Position numbers and translations under genes: made by a program. Shown piece after piece: positions 21,380 through 32,615 of a DNA stretch of 64,000 nt. Source of the stretch: Sphaerulina vaccinii (taxonomy: Eukaryota > Ascomycota > Dothideomycetes > Mycosphaerellales > Mycosphaerellaceae). Location: positions 2,294,001 to 2,358,000 of the forward strand of contig JAKUDP010000003.1 in the NCBI GenBank assembly GCA_022570795.1, written 5' to 3'. How positions within the stretch are numbered: the stretch's first letter is position 1; each line of letters begins with the position of its first letter. The notes beneath the pieces are model-generated. The model had not been told where the DNA came from, did no database searches, and saw only the letters and a list, made by a program, of their open reading frames with translations.

Positions 21380-21985
21380 TTATTTCCCAACATCAGAAAA
21401 GTTATACTCAATCTCCTCGAAACTATCAGCAGCGAAACAATATACCCATTTCAAATCCTCCTCTTCTCCACATGTGGATCTCACACCATGTTCTGCATTG
21501 CCAGGTATATACACCAGATCACCTCGCGATACTCGCTTCTCCTCTCCATCGATAGTCACGATGCCTTCACCTTCTACGATGAAGTAGATTTCTGCTTGGG
21601 CGTGTCTGTGATGTGCGAGGAACGTACCAGCTTTACAAGTGGCGAGACCAGCTGTGAGGGAATTTGTTGTTGGCGTGAGGTTTGAGGAGATGAGAGTTGA
21701 CCAGGTTACTGTGCCGTGTTTGAGAGGGTCTGGGAAGGATTCTTGAGGTCTTGAGGCTATGGTCGTTGATGAAAAGTGGATGGGCTGTGGCCTGTGGATG
21801 TTGGTCTTGAGGCTGGTTGTTTGAGGTGGATTGAAATTGGTCGTGACATCTACTTCTTGGTCTTCCAGGATTTGCTTTTGCTTGTCCTTCTTGAGCCATG
21901 ATGTGAACTTGAACATGTTCGCAGTGTTCAACAGTGGTGTGTAGACTTTGACGTCTGGCTCTCGAATGCTCGGAAGTACGTCCAA
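21380..21985 (-). CDS. Cupin-domain protein
   Basis: Small cytosolic-type protein of 201 aa with one cupin_2 barrel at about residues 95-190. Metal-binding residues are visible in AHHRHAQAEIYFIVEGEG (His-x-His and Glu), followed by the Gly-rich turn and PGNAEHGV with the last His. Such single-domain cupins bind a divalent metal and act as isomerases, dioxygenases or lyases, but the substrate cannot be read here. The first Met (21985) or the internal Met before FKFTSW (21916) could be the start; the segment between them is not conserved-looking. Its 3' end abuts the second repeat region. No intron is needed. Confidence 0.8.
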   Translation of the reverse strand: MDVLPSIREPDVKVYTPLLNTANMFKFTSWLKKDKQKQILEDQEVDVTTNFNPPQTTSLKTNIHRPQPIHFSSTTIASRPQESFPDPLKHGTVTWSTLISSNLTPTTNSLTAGLATCKAGTFLAHHRHAQAEIYFIVEGEGIVTIDGEEKRVSRGDLVYIPGNAEHGVRSTCGEEEDLKWVYCFAADSFEEIEYNFSDVGK

Positions 21986-22127
21986 TGTGTACAGCTACAA
22001 CAGAGCGGGGCCTAAGTCGGTGCTCGAGCTCATGTGGACTGCAGGTGAGGTGCATGCATGTTATGGAAACTATTGCTCAATGCGGTAACGCGCCATAAGC
22101 TGCTTCAGCAAGCGATAGCAGAGGCTC
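21986..22127. other. Short tandem-orientation spacer
   Basis: 142 bp between the stop of the Zn2Cys6 gene and the start of the cupin gene, both on the minus strand. The cupin promoter must lie here or in the 3' end of the upstream gene. Confidence 0.4.
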
Positions 22128-24628
22128 CTAGCCTTGCGGATACTGACTATAGTTTGGCATAACATTCTGCTGAGGATGCTGCTGATGCTGAATGTTGGGC
22201 TGAGCTGGCCAGCTTCCCCAAGTTCCACAATTCGCAGTCGCAACGTTGTTCTGATTCACAAATCCCATGTTTACATCTTGCATATGCTCCCACGGATCAA
22301 ACGAGGTATCGGTAAAGACATGATTGAACGCGTCGAAGTTGAGATTGGAGTAGGGATCCATGTCGAAGTTGAATTCGTGACTCATCGGACTGCCACTTGA
22401 GGTCTGAGATTGTGGTGTCTGACCATCGGGGTTGTTATTGTATTGCTGAGTATCATTGTAGCTATAGGCAGTCTGTTGCCCGGCGCTCCAAGATGCTGTA
22501 CGCGTAGCATTGTCGTAGGGTTGTGCGGTCTGAACGTTTTGGACAGGTTGTTGCTGTGGTGGCATCGTAGCAGTGGGTGCTGGTCTGTGTTGTAGAGGTT
22601 GTCGCATGTTAGCGATCGAGTGCGTTAGGCCGGCCGCTGAGCCAACTGCGGGCAGCTGATCGTGAGGTGCCGAGTGCCTGGGCTTCTTGTACTGTGCATG
22701 TTCTTGCAAAGCGCCATCCAACTTCTTCTGTCGTCGGAGCTTCCGTGCTCGTTGGATGGAGTCGTTGACATGAGTCCAAGCGGGATCATCCTTCTTCGTC
22801 TGGTATAAGGTATCCCACTCTGCTAGGATGTCGTCGAGAACGTTCCAGGCCATTGTTACAAACTTTTCATCTCGACTCCAGCCAAGTTCAGCAACAACAA
22901 TTGCCAGAGAGTGCCACTGCACATAGCCTCTGAAGTACCACACCCAGTCGCTTATGCGATCATCGACAGCTAGCGCATGTGTGCGCTTGATGATATCGAC
23001 TGATGACTCTAGTAGAGTCATGCGCTCAGCTTCAGGCATGGTCTTAGTCGGCACTGTTCCGGTGTGGAAGTTGATGATCAGCCGGGCTTTTGTAAGCATG
23101 CCTTCGACAAAGTTCGTGCAAAGCCAGTCGTATGGGCGGGAGCTGTCCATGTATTTCATGTACATCTGGTCAAGTCTTTCCTTGGATTCGTTGTAGAATC
23201 GCTGTTGAATCTCGGTGACGCCAGGTTTGTCTGCAGGAGAGCCGCTTCTGATGTTCCAGATGCCAAAGACCAGTCCATGAATCTCGAATCTGTACACCAA
23301 AGTACGTCAGTCAGTAGATGTTCTCGGTGTTTGGCTTAGCACAGGATTGTCTTACCTCAGTATTGGGAACGTCGAATCTGTTACACCAAATCGTGTTTGG
23401 GGTGCAGTGGTCATTCGAGGACTTAGATCGCAGTCGTTCAGGTTGCGTGGCATCTGCACTGTTTGACCCTTCAAGATAGAGTACTTCCTGGACCCGCCCT
23501 CTTCGGCCGTGCGAGACTCTAGACCGCACAGGTGGAACCACAGGCGTCGTCTGTATTCAACTTCGAAAACTGGGTAATTGCCCTCTGGGTCTTGTTCGAG
23601 ATGGATGAGCTGTGCGCACCTCACGGCTTCATGGAACAAGTCTGCGATGCCGCCTATGTTGTCAGATCGACGTATACAGATCTGGTGAAATTAGTAAAGG
23701 TCCTTCTTGGATAGTTGCAAGAACTTACAATGTAAAGCACTAAAGCCTGCAGACCTTCAAGCTGCGGAATTTCGTAATTGGCACGCGTGGCATCCTTGAT
23801 ACATTTACCATATCGGGCGATCAGTATTTCCTGGCCTTCTCCGAATCTCTCTCTAGTCTCTTGTGCCGAACATGTGCTCAGTGCAGCGTAGTATATGCTG
23901 AACATCATCGCACTAGTCTGTGATGACACCTTGGTCGGGTCGTCGATGACATTCAGAATCTTCTTGTAGAAGGTCGGACAGTGGATGATCTTAACCATAG
24001 GATCTACTCGTGTCACAAAAAGCTGCCAGTATTCGAATATGCGCCGGGGAGTTGGGTGAGGGTTATTATGTGTATAGTAAGGCCCGCCAGCGGCATTTTG
24101 TTGCATACCAAAGCCTCCGTCATCCTTTCGAAAATCCTCGTCCTTAGCCGCAGACCTCGTCAGTGCTACCAGCGCATCGGTGACCAGACTCTGCTGGTCT
24201 GCAGGCTGCGATGGCGGCCGTCCATTGGTGGTCGGAAGTGATGTTGCCTGACCATATCCTGAGTGTCCAGAAGACGAGGCCTGGCCAGGACTGGCTGAGT
24301 TCTCATGCCCTTGAGCTTCAGATGAGCCTGCTTTTGGTTCCAGATACTTGACAAGATCCTCCAGATGTCGTTGGCGTGGCGGCTTGTCCTTTTTGTACGG
24401 GCCTCGTTTTCGCTTGACACCGACGTCCGGCTGTGGGTACACGCATGGCAGATCGCTTTTTGTGCAGTTGAAACAGCCTTCTGGTTCCCGACTACATTTG
24501 AGCTTCCTCCTTCGGCAGCCAAGACACGAGGTCCCAGGCTTATTGACAGTGTTTTGTAAGAGAATAGCTTCGGACATGATATGAGGTACTCTGGCTTCCT
24601 TCCGACTCAGGTCAAAATCCTCAAGCAC
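22128..24628 (-). CDS. Zn2Cys6 fungal-type transcription factor
   Basis: Binuclear zinc-cluster regulator of 795 aa. Three exons: 24628-23729, 23681-23356 and 23289-22128, with phases 0 and 2. The zinc cluster is complete: C-LGC-RRRKLKC-SREPEGC-FNC-TKSDLPC at about residues 35-65, followed by a basic linker (KRKRGPYKKDKPPRQRH). The middle holds the fungal_trans (MHR) domain, with RIFEYWQLFVTRVDPMVKI, EIPQLEGLQALVLYI and, after the splice, EVEYRRRLWFHLCGLE. The C-terminus is Gln/Asn-rich and probably activating. Translation could also begin at the second Met (24577). DNA target and inducer are unknown. Orientation relative to the cupin gene (same strand, cupin downstream) permits but does not prove a regulatory link. 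Confidence 0.92.
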
Positions 24629-25884
24629 ACAAGAAGTGGCAATTCGTGCTGCATTTGCACCTTGCGGTGTGTTTGCCGGGGCTGCAAAATGGTAATCGCA
24701 CTGTGTATTATCTCGAGGTCAATGAGGTACAGCAGGCTGAATCGCGTAGTCAAAACTTGGATATGGTCTTCTTGCTAGATATGTGCGATGGCGCTGTCTC
24801 CGGTAGTCGAGTCGCACGAACCGTGGTGATAGACGTTGTTGGAGTCGCGCAGAGCTGAGCTCGCTCGGACACTCGGCCCCGTTTGTTGTGCCAAGCTCGT
24901 GGCATGATTGCGATTCTAGACCGTCGAGTATGCATTTGACCATCAACTTGACCTTGATCAGATCGAGGTGGATGAAGTGTTCTTCAGTATACGAGCGCAC
25001 GACTCGAACAAAAGGAGGAGCGAAACGGCTGATGTTTTGTGTCAAGTAGCCTTGCCATTTCGCCGCCGAATTCTTCGTCATGAAAACGGGTTGGCTGACT
25101 TCACACTTTCAGCTCCTGCCAAGTCACACACCCATCATCATTCGCATCTCCTTCATCATCGCGACCAATATAAACAGTATCAGATGCAGCGCCTGCTCAA
25201 GCTCATGACCGGGTCGAGGACATGGCTTTGTTTATTCATCTCATGAGACGCGCTTCAGCCTAAATCACCAGCCGCCAACGAGCACGTCGATCTCCGACTG
25301 TCACCAAGCCACGAGCTTCCAGGTCCTTTCGTGGACCAGCAGTAGCAAGCGTGCCCATGCGCTGATGGAATCATTGCGGAAGCAGGAGTTTTGTATCGCA
25401 CGCATGGAAGGTTCATGAATAGCCTGGACCGAGCAGGACACAGCGGCGGCGTATATCATGAATAGGAAGCGACATGTCTACATTATCTAGAATGGCGGTT
25501 TGGCATCTATTTGCTGTGCTCTGAGAAGTGCTGTCACAAGGATTACTCTGATCTGTACATGGCATCATTGGATGATCCGCGGTTGTTGGCGGCACGATGC
25601 GCCCATACTCATTGGGACAATTCTGTTGACTACTTCCGAGTGAGCCAAGTAGAGATGTTGGCAGGCTCCTCGACATGTTGCAAATATATTTTTGAAGTGG
25701 TTGTATGTCTTTGCTTTTGTTAGTTTCGAGGAGGTTGAGTGTAGTTTTTCTTGAATGTCGAGAAATGGTCATTGTTATGAAGTGTATCTAATCTTATGGG
25801 TATCTAAATAAGTAGTTCGTGAACATAACGAGCGTGAGCCACGCATTACTCTTTCTTCATACAATGGGCTCTCGCACTCGCTTC
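24629..25884. other. Intergenic region, no supported gene
   Basis: Upstream of the Zn2Cys6 gene and downstream of the membrane-protein gene. Frames such as 25413-25772 lack any motif. Nothing repeat-like was noticed. Confidence 0.45.
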
Positions 25885-28800
25885 CTATGTCTTCAGAAAG
25901 CCATCAGCATCATAAAGACTCTTAGGCGTAGCCATAACTCCCGATTTCCGATCTCCGGCCTTTCCCATAGGTGTACTCAAGAGTCTAGGATCCATCGTCT
26001 TCTCTTCTTGATGATCAGGGTAGTATGAAGACCTGCCTTGAGAAGCTGGACTACTCACAATATAATGTGGCGTAGCAGTATTAGATCCACCACTACCGGC
26101 AGTCGTAGGTCTAGAATCATCATACCCGTACTCCTGCTTCTGTTGCTGTTGCTGCCAGTATTTCTCTCCGTCCCAGACACTCGATTCCCGTTTAGCCTGT
26201 TCTTCCTCATGTTGATTCTCCTTATCACTGCCTCGTCGTCGGATATTGAGAGGTGGAGGCGAAGACTTCAATGCTTGGGAGTATCGATAGTCTTCATTGA
26301 AACCTGCTAGAGCACCTTCGATATTGATCTCAAGAGCAGCGAAGTCGATCTCATCCATAGCGTTGCCAGCTTGATGTTCGGCTCCTGCATGCGTAGAATC
26401 AAAGTCGAAATCGAAAAGACTGTTTGAGCTTTCTTCGCGACGGGCTCTGTCTCCTTCTGCTTCTACCCATGGGAGAAGAGGTGAAGCTTCGCGGCCCAGA
26501 CGCGTGTAGTTCCTGCTCTCGCGAGAACGATGGACTTTGACTTCGCTGTTCATGCGACGGAGCTCTGTGACGTTGCGGAGAACGCTTTTTGCAGGTGGCG
26601 CGCGTGGGCCGAGCGGTGAAGTTATTCTTTCACGTGGAGCCTTGGCTGAGGAGTTGATCTGGAGTGCTCGAGGGGCGGGTGGTGGCGAAGAAGATTCCTG
26701 GACTATGGTTGACAGAGATGGTGGGCGAGCAAGTGTTGGACGTGGCGTGGGGTCACGATCCTCTTCGTCGTCCTCGAGCGTAACGTCGTCGTATGAGGTA
26801 TCGTCTTCCCAGCGTGGAAGAGGACAATAGTCATCATCGTCGTCGGCATTCTTGGGTGGGAGAAGTATGGGCACGTTGCTGCCTGGGAAGTTGATAGAGT
26901 GAGTGGCCATCACTGCACTAGCATTCTCGGATGTCAACTTCACTGTCGCGCGCTTTGGGTTCTTGTCTGGAATGGCAGGCTGCTCGGCATCTATCATAGT
27001 GTCGAACCGTGCACGGGGCATAGTCTTCGGTGAGCAAGGAGGGCTATCGCTCTTCTCCTCGACAGGACTTTGCGACGAGATCTTGTCACCCATCAAGTCT
27101 AAGCTGCCCATCGCAAATGGCAAGAACATACTTGGTCTTTGCTCGACTTCCTGCTCTCGTCGTGTCTTGAATGGTGGGCTGGCTGGGTCGTACTCTTCTC
27201 CACCAGTCAGTCGCTGAGACAGAGGTGGCAAGTCGATAACATGTGGCGAGGCTGGGTCGTATTTCGCTGAAGTTGGCATTGGTGGACTGGACGGCATGTG
27301 CACTTCCTCGACTGGAGTAGCCTCTTCGGATGACATGTGCAGCGCAAATAGAGACGAGTGTCGTCTGCTGGTACGGAAGTCGGTTGGCGAAATGTTGTCC
27401 AGCGGTGATAGTGTGTCGACTGGAGAGATGCCAACAAATTCAGGCATTGGCGCAGTGTCGCACTGAATAGGCGAGATTGAAGCGCGAGACTTGCCAGCTG
27501 GCGATGGAAACTTGGGAATGTGGAACGAATCTCCGCTCATTCTCCAAGAACCGCGTTGAAGGGTAGGTGAACGGCTCTCAACACTGTCATTGGACGTTTG
27601 ACGCGTAGGTGGCAACGGCCGCTCTGGATGCTCTTGCTGGTATGCGGTCCATGTGGACAATGTCGGAGAGCTCGGCGTTAGTGAAGCGCGTAGTGTCTGC
27701 ACTCTCAGATTGTTGTTGTTTAACGCTTGAGCCTTGGGTGCTCTGCTGCCGTACGCAAGCAAGAATGACTGGCGTTCTTCAGTGGGAGTGATGACCGGCT
27801 CGGTATGAGGACGTTGGAACTCGTCGCTCTCACGCTCCTCGAGCACGCTTCGAAGCAGGGTCGCAGGACTGACAGATCTGCTACGTCTTTGCGACACCGG
27901 AGGTCCAAGTACCTGCGGTGTCAAAGTGCTGATGCGGACACAGTTCTGTCTTCTGTGGCCTTTGCGCGCGTTTGGTGAGCCTTTGAGTGCACTTGGCTTC
28001 ATCACTCTCGTGCTTGAAGGGCTACCGGCATCCCAGTGGAAAGGGTTTCCATTACTGCTGCTGCGTGAGATGAGCGTAGAGTCGGATGGCTGTCGTCTTG
28101 GAGTGGTCTGCTTGCTGATGCCAGCATTGCCAGAGACCTCGCCCAGCACGGGCGTTCGCCGGCGCTCGGAAGGAGAGCCATAGATCGAGACTGAGGAGAC
28201 TGAAGTCACCCGCTTAGCGCGCTTTGTAGGCGTGCTGTTCATGGTTGTGCTTCCACTACCAAGCAAAGAGTTTGATGAGGAAATGCGTCTGGCGGGTGTC
28301 ATGACCTTGGTCACACTTCCAGGTCCAAGTAAAGAGGTTGAAGAAGGAACACGGCTCAGGCTGACAGCCTCTGCAGAACAGATCTGAGGAATCGACAGTC
28401 TGTTTTCATTGACCTTCAGAGAACCGGTGGTTGAAGAAGAGTCGTTTCGCCAATGTTGTGTGAGAGCGCTGTCGGTGCTCGATCGTACGATCTTGGCTCG
28501 TACTGAGGCGCGCGACTTCTCAACGCGCATGCTGGAACTTGGACGAGGCCCAGAGCTGCGAGGGTTTCGCCACTGTCGATTGGCGACAGTTCTTAGCTCT
28601 GCATTGTCGTTGTCTTCGATAAGCTCCTCGACTGTCGGGGACTGAAGCGGTTGTTCCACATCGCGTCGCTCCAGAATCGGGCTGACGACCAGGACCGAGC
28701 TGCTAGCAGAATCGCTGGAGGAAGATGACATCCTGGAAATGCATACTACCTGGCGCATTCTTTCCTCTTTGCTGAAAGCACCTGTAGGTGAGATGACTGG

Positions 28801-29760
28801 CAAAGGTGGCACTGGACCAGAAGGTGGCCTGGAGCTTGGTGCTCCAAGACTCACAGATCGTGCATGCATTTCAGGCCGCCGACGCTTGCTGATGTTTGGC
28901 AGGTACTGGAGGTCGTCACCAAAGACAGCGCCATCATCAGTCAAGACGCCCATCGATACAGAGCGAGTGACCAGCGTCAACTTGGGCTTTGCTGGGCTGC
29001 CATTAGCGATACCCAAGCCATATTGTCCAGGTGATCGTATCGCGAAGCTAGGTAAGACATTGAACTTGGGACTGCCTGGAGCTGGTCGAGATACACCTGC
29101 AGGCGTGGGGTTTTGCGATGCGTTCGTGCCCTTTGCCGGAGGCGAGGTCGTATTCATGGCCTCGAAGATGGGCAGGGAAGACTCGCGCGGGATAGCTGTG
29201 CTCCTGGGGCTCTCTGCTATCACGGAAAGATGCTTCCTCGTCCACGGCTTGAGTGCCATCGCACTCTTGTGCTTAATGCGCTTCGGTAATGAGACAGATG
29301 ATCTCTTCCGCTTGCCACAGGTATGTAGCGGTAGTTGCACTGTTTCGTTCGAACCCAGCTGATCCCAACCGCCTTGCGTGAATCTGTTACATGATACTGC
29401 GCTGACTGGTCGTGCGATCTGGTGCATATCTTGTCGAAGAGTTGAAGGGACTGGTGCGCCGTGCTCCAACTCGGCCATTTCTCGTTTGTGCGCATTGCGT
29501 TTCCGTACGAAGAAAAGACCAAGTATGATGAAGCCAATGATGAGAAGTGACCCAATGCCGACTCCTACTCCTACGATAGTCGTTGAGGTCAAGACTGGAG
29601 TAGTAGCTGCGGCCGCCTCGACCTGACGCGGCACAATGGCGCCGGCATCGGCATACTGGTATCGCGCCATTGCCGGATAGTAGTAGGTGATGTCTCGGGG
29701 GGTCCAGAATCCAGAGGCGCGCCCGGTTGGGTTTCCAGTGAGGCCGTTATGTCGATGCAA
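25885..29760 (-). CDS. Large single-pass membrane protein with long disordered Ser-rich cytoplasmic tail
   Basis: Unrecognised 1291-residue protein in one open frame. A single hydrophobic segment (about 58-84, TTIVGVGVGIGSLLIIGFII) is followed by the positive stop-transfer patch RKRNAHKRE, so the C-terminal 1200 residues should face the cytoplasm. There is no classical signal peptide; the short N-terminus would be outside. The tail is dominated by Ser/Pro/Arg, contains paired ISSSNSLLGSGS-like and SSTSLLGPGS motifs and many SP and TP sites, suggesting phosphorylation. The extreme C-terminus (MATPKSLYDADGFLKT) is compact and may be conserved. The start could instead be Met31 (29670) or a missed upstream exon. 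A signalling or cortical scaffold role is inference only. Confidence 0.75.
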   Translation of the reverse strand: MHRHNGLTGNPTGRASGFWTPRDITYYYPAMARYQYADAGAIVPRQVEAAAATTPVLTSTTIVGVGVGIGSLLIIGFIILGLFFVRKRNAHKREMAELEHGAPVPSTLRQDMHQIARPVSAVSCNRFTQGGWDQLGSNETVQLPLHTCGKRKRSSVSLPKRIKHKSAMALKPWTRKHLSVIAESPRSTAIPRESSLPIFEAMNTTSPPAKGTNASQNPTPAGVSRPAPGSPKFNVLPSFAIRSPGQYGLGIANGSPAKPKLTLVTRSVSMGVLTDDGAVFGDDLQYLPNISKRRRPEMHARSVSLGAPSSRPPSGPVPPLPVISPTGAFSKEERMRQVVCISRMSSSSSDSASSSVLVVSPILERRDVEQPLQSPTVEELIEDNDNAELRTVANRQWRNPRSSGPRPSSSMRVEKSRASVRAKIVRSSTDSALTQHWRNDSSSTTGSLKVNENRLSIPQICSAEAVSLSRVPSSTSLLGPGSVTKVMTPARRISSSNSLLGSGSTTMNSTPTKRAKRVTSVSSVSIYGSPSERRRTPVLGEVSGNAGISKQTTPRRQPSDSTLISRSSSNGNPFHWDAGSPSSTRVMKPSALKGSPNARKGHRRQNCVRISTLTPQVLGPPVSQRRSRSVSPATLLRSVLEERESDEFQRPHTEPVITPTEERQSFLLAYGSRAPKAQALNNNNLRVQTLRASLTPSSPTLSTWTAYQQEHPERPLPPTRQTSNDSVESRSPTLQRGSWRMSGDSFHIPKFPSPAGKSRASISPIQCDTAPMPEFVGISPVDTLSPLDNISPTDFRTSRRHSSLFALHMSSEEATPVEEVHMPSSPPMPTSAKYDPASPHVIDLPPLSQRLTGGEEYDPASPPFKTRREQEVEQRPSMFLPFAMGSLDLMGDKISSQSPVEEKSDSPPCSPKTMPRARFDTMIDAEQPAIPDKNPKRATVKLTSENASAVMATHSINFPGSNVPILLPPKNADDDDDYCPLPRWEDDTSYDDVTLEDDEEDRDPTPRPTLARPPSLSTIVQESSSPPPAPRALQINSSAKAPRERITSPLGPRAPPAKSVLRNVTELRRMNSEVKVHRSRESRNYTRLGREASPLLPWVEAEGDRARREESSNSLFDFDFDSTHAGAEHQAGNAMDEIDFAALEINIEGALAGFNEDYRYSQALKSSPPPLNIRRRGSDKENQHEEEQAKRESSVWDGEKYWQQQQQKQEYGYDDSRPTTAGSGGSNTATPHYIVSSPASQGRSSYYPDHQEEKTMDPRLLSTPMGKAGDRKSGVMATPKSLYDADGFLKT

Positions 29761-31726
29761 CCCTCCTCCAGCTCATCGCCAGCCTTGTCGTTAGTCGTCG
29801 TTGTCGCGAAATTCGAAGTCGCGCAAGGCGCCCGGCAGTCCTGCTAGGGCACTCAATCGTCGTTCACTGTTGTGATTCGGTCCGGTCTGGCATGCGGGCC
29901 GTTGCTACAACAGGTATGTTGGAATGTGAATAAGATGGCCTTTTTCACGTGGCAAATCCTCCGTTCGGTTTCCGATTGTCGTTGAAAGATTAGGTTTATT
30001 GTTGTTGTACCTGTAGAGAGTGTAGAATTGAGAGTAAGAGATGAAATGAGCGTTGTAACTGTTGGAGAAATGAGTGTGGCTGTCAACGAAGCATTAGCAG
30101 TAGTAGGATGGCTAAAAAGAGTGCCTGGCAAGAGCAACGACGGTGATCGTCTCAACGAGGTCGTTACATCGTCTTCATCTTATTCCTACCGTGCTGGTCG
30201 GCTCTCGTCACTCCTCTCGGGCATCCAAACACTTGCAATGGTACATTGCGCTGAAGACGAGGAAGGCCTATGACCAATCTGGGCAGAGAAATGAGATTTG
30301 CCAACGTCTCGCAAATTAGGACGACTCTGCCATCAAGAGTATATGAAGAGCCACAGGTCCCAGCAAGTCGCAGGAGAAGAAACGCGATTCCATGGTGTCG
30401 TTGTCGACAAGAGTATGGTTGCAGGAGGCAGAGCCAGATCCACCAGCCATCGGAAGCTCGTATGAAGCCGGCCAGCCAATCAACAAACACGTCCAACAAC
30501 GAGCCATCTGGAATAGTCGCCATCTACCATTGCAGCACTCCTTCCAACGCAGAAATGGGCTCGTCTTGCAGGGCATTGTCGTTTGCGCGCGTGCACAAAA
30601 GTCTCGAAGTGCTGACACGTGCTGTATTTCCGGCGCCACTAGAACGCGTTCCCGGTATGTCTAGTTGAGTATGCAGCATACACGCTCAGAACACCGAAGC
30701 CTCTTTCTGCAGAGCTGTTGCGGTCGCCGGACGTGGTGTCTGCATGTTATGAGCTGCCTGGGTTGTGCCTCGAGGACAGATACATCCTGCTAAAACGCGT
30801 TCGCACCTATCCCAGAGATAGCTGGTCCGCGAGGCATTGGTCGAGTCGATATCGGCCTGGATGTGCGAACAGCGTTGAAAGTCGTGTTCTTCAATGTTGA
30901 GCATTCGGCATGCGATTTCAGGTGAGTGAGATGCACGTAGGCTGATCATCTGTAGCACAGCATGCTCATGCAATAGCTACACGGCAATGCACTACCGGCA
31001 ACTGGGAGTGGAAATGCTGACTTGGCTTGCGCTCGAGGCTTTCCATCAAAGCAAGGTCGAAGCCTCTCTCAGTCGTTGTAGGTGTCGAGCGGCATGATGC
31101 TATTTTCCCGTCCCAGATCGTGTCGTCTCCTGGTTCCTGTGATTGTGTTAAAGGATCAGCGTTTCTAGAAGCAAAGAAGGTCGCACAGCATGCAGAGATC
31201 GGCAGCAGCCAAGACACTGCTCTGGGCCCTTTCAGGCTTTGCCTCACCGACGTCGAATTTCCTACAACCTGGAAGCTTCATAATCAAAAACCACCTTCTC
31301 CTCAATTTGCGCGACCTCCTTAGGCCGCAGCAGAAGCACCCGACGCCTTCTTCTTGCACCTCGACAGTGTTGGAAAGTGCTTCTGTTGGTATCGCCACTG
31401 CCAGGATTACGATACGGACAAAGATACCTCAAGAGGTACCTTCTTCGGGATCCGTTGCTGCGAAACGCCATTTCCAGTGCCCCGAAACAAGAAGAAGGAG
31501 GGACAACTCGCGACACACACCTGCCGATCTGACACACGTCACCAACGAGAAGGAGCAGACCGTGCAGACCGTGCAGACCGTACGACCGTCGCTGCGCATT
31601 TCTAAGCAGTATCCTTATTCACACACTCTTCCATACAACACCGACCTCCCGCAAACAACCCTCCACATACGCACACGCGACCACAACATACGCCGACCTA
31701 TCCGAACACGTAGAACAGACAACACA
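29761..31726. other. Long intergenic region, no supported gene
   Basis: Contains the promoter of the membrane-protein gene at the left and that of the small helical protein at the right. Several frames (for example 30164-30523 minus, 30270-30668 plus) overlap one another on both strands with no domain or splice logic. From about 31190 the frame of the next gene is open upstream of its proposed start. Confidence 0.45.
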
Positions 31727-32152
31727 ATGTTCCCCGTCGACTCCATCCCAGCAGCATACCACGAGGAGCGCGAGAAATTGGACTCGGCCAAGCGTACCGC
31801 GCACATCCAGCAACAGCAAGCGAAAGTACATGCTGCACAGGTCGCTGCGGCGTTGAAGGTGGCCAAGGCAGCGCAGGACAAGACAATGACACAAGCTTCA
31901 CAGCAGCGACCACCATTGACTCGTCCTGTCTCGTCGACTGTCTTCGGCAACATCTTCCAAGGCTTTGCGCGATCAAACACAAGCACACCACAGGCACGTA
32001 GCATTGCTAGCGGCAGTACCACACCCGTCTCAACACCCCCGGCGAAGATCGTCTCCCAGGCAGACATCGAGAGAGATATGATCATGGCAACTCTCAGAGC
32101 ACGAGAGGAGAACAAGACTGGACAAGACTACGCTGGGCCAGGATGGTGGTGA
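31727..32152 (+). CDS. Small hypothetical protein with Ala/Gln-rich helix
   Basis: 141 aa, family not recognised. A predicted helix with Ala, Gln, Lys and Glu (AYHEEREKLDSAKRTAHIQQ and onward) spans about residues 10-55. A Ser/Thr/Pro-rich middle and a second acidic-basic helix (ADIERDMIMATLRAREE) follow, and the end is GPGWW. The ATG at 31727 sits in ACACA ATG, a good fungal context, after a long C/A-rich leader. The frame stays open back to 31190, so an N-terminally extended form cannot be excluded. No membrane or secretion signal. Confidence 0.6.
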   Translation: MFPVDSIPAAYHEEREKLDSAKRTAHIQQQQAKVHAAQVAAALKVAKAAQDKTMTQASQQRPPLTRPVSSTVFGNIFQGFARSNTSTPQARSIASGSTTPVSTPPAKIVSQADIERDMIMATLRAREENKTGQDYAGPGWW

Positions 32153-32615
32153 AGGCAGCTTCGCGCTGCTGGGAGTGAAGTGCATGATATCACGGCGTTA
32201 TGAGTTACGATGAACATGAATTGGCTCAAAAGGGACGGCGCTACTAAGGGACTGGGCAGGGAAGGTGCGGAAACACAGGCAGGATGTGTATATGGAGCGA
32301 GCTATACGATATGATATCCGAACAGAGGCAAAATGGGAGTGTACTGGGAGTTCTAGCGCTGGCGTTACGGACAGGTTTACCATGGGTTACCAAGAGTATG
32401 GTTACTACTCATGCAGCAATGCAGCATTAATATAGTGCATGGAATGTCGATACGTGTTCCATTCCACAAATATGGGCATGGACCAGGTAAGCCACCATTG
32501 AATTATCCCCTTTGTGGTCATACTGCTGCTTTCGGAAAGAGTTTCTAGCTATCGTCAATATGGCTGTACCTTTTCGCGACCGTGTCGCGTGGGCTCATGC
32601 GACTGCTCACACAGC
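32153..32615. other. Intergenic region
   Basis: 3' region of the small helical protein and promoter of the FAD oxidoreductase. No gene or repeat noticed. An in-frame ATG at 32514 gives a 34-residue extension to the oxidoreductase that has no recognisable signal. Confidence 0.4.
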
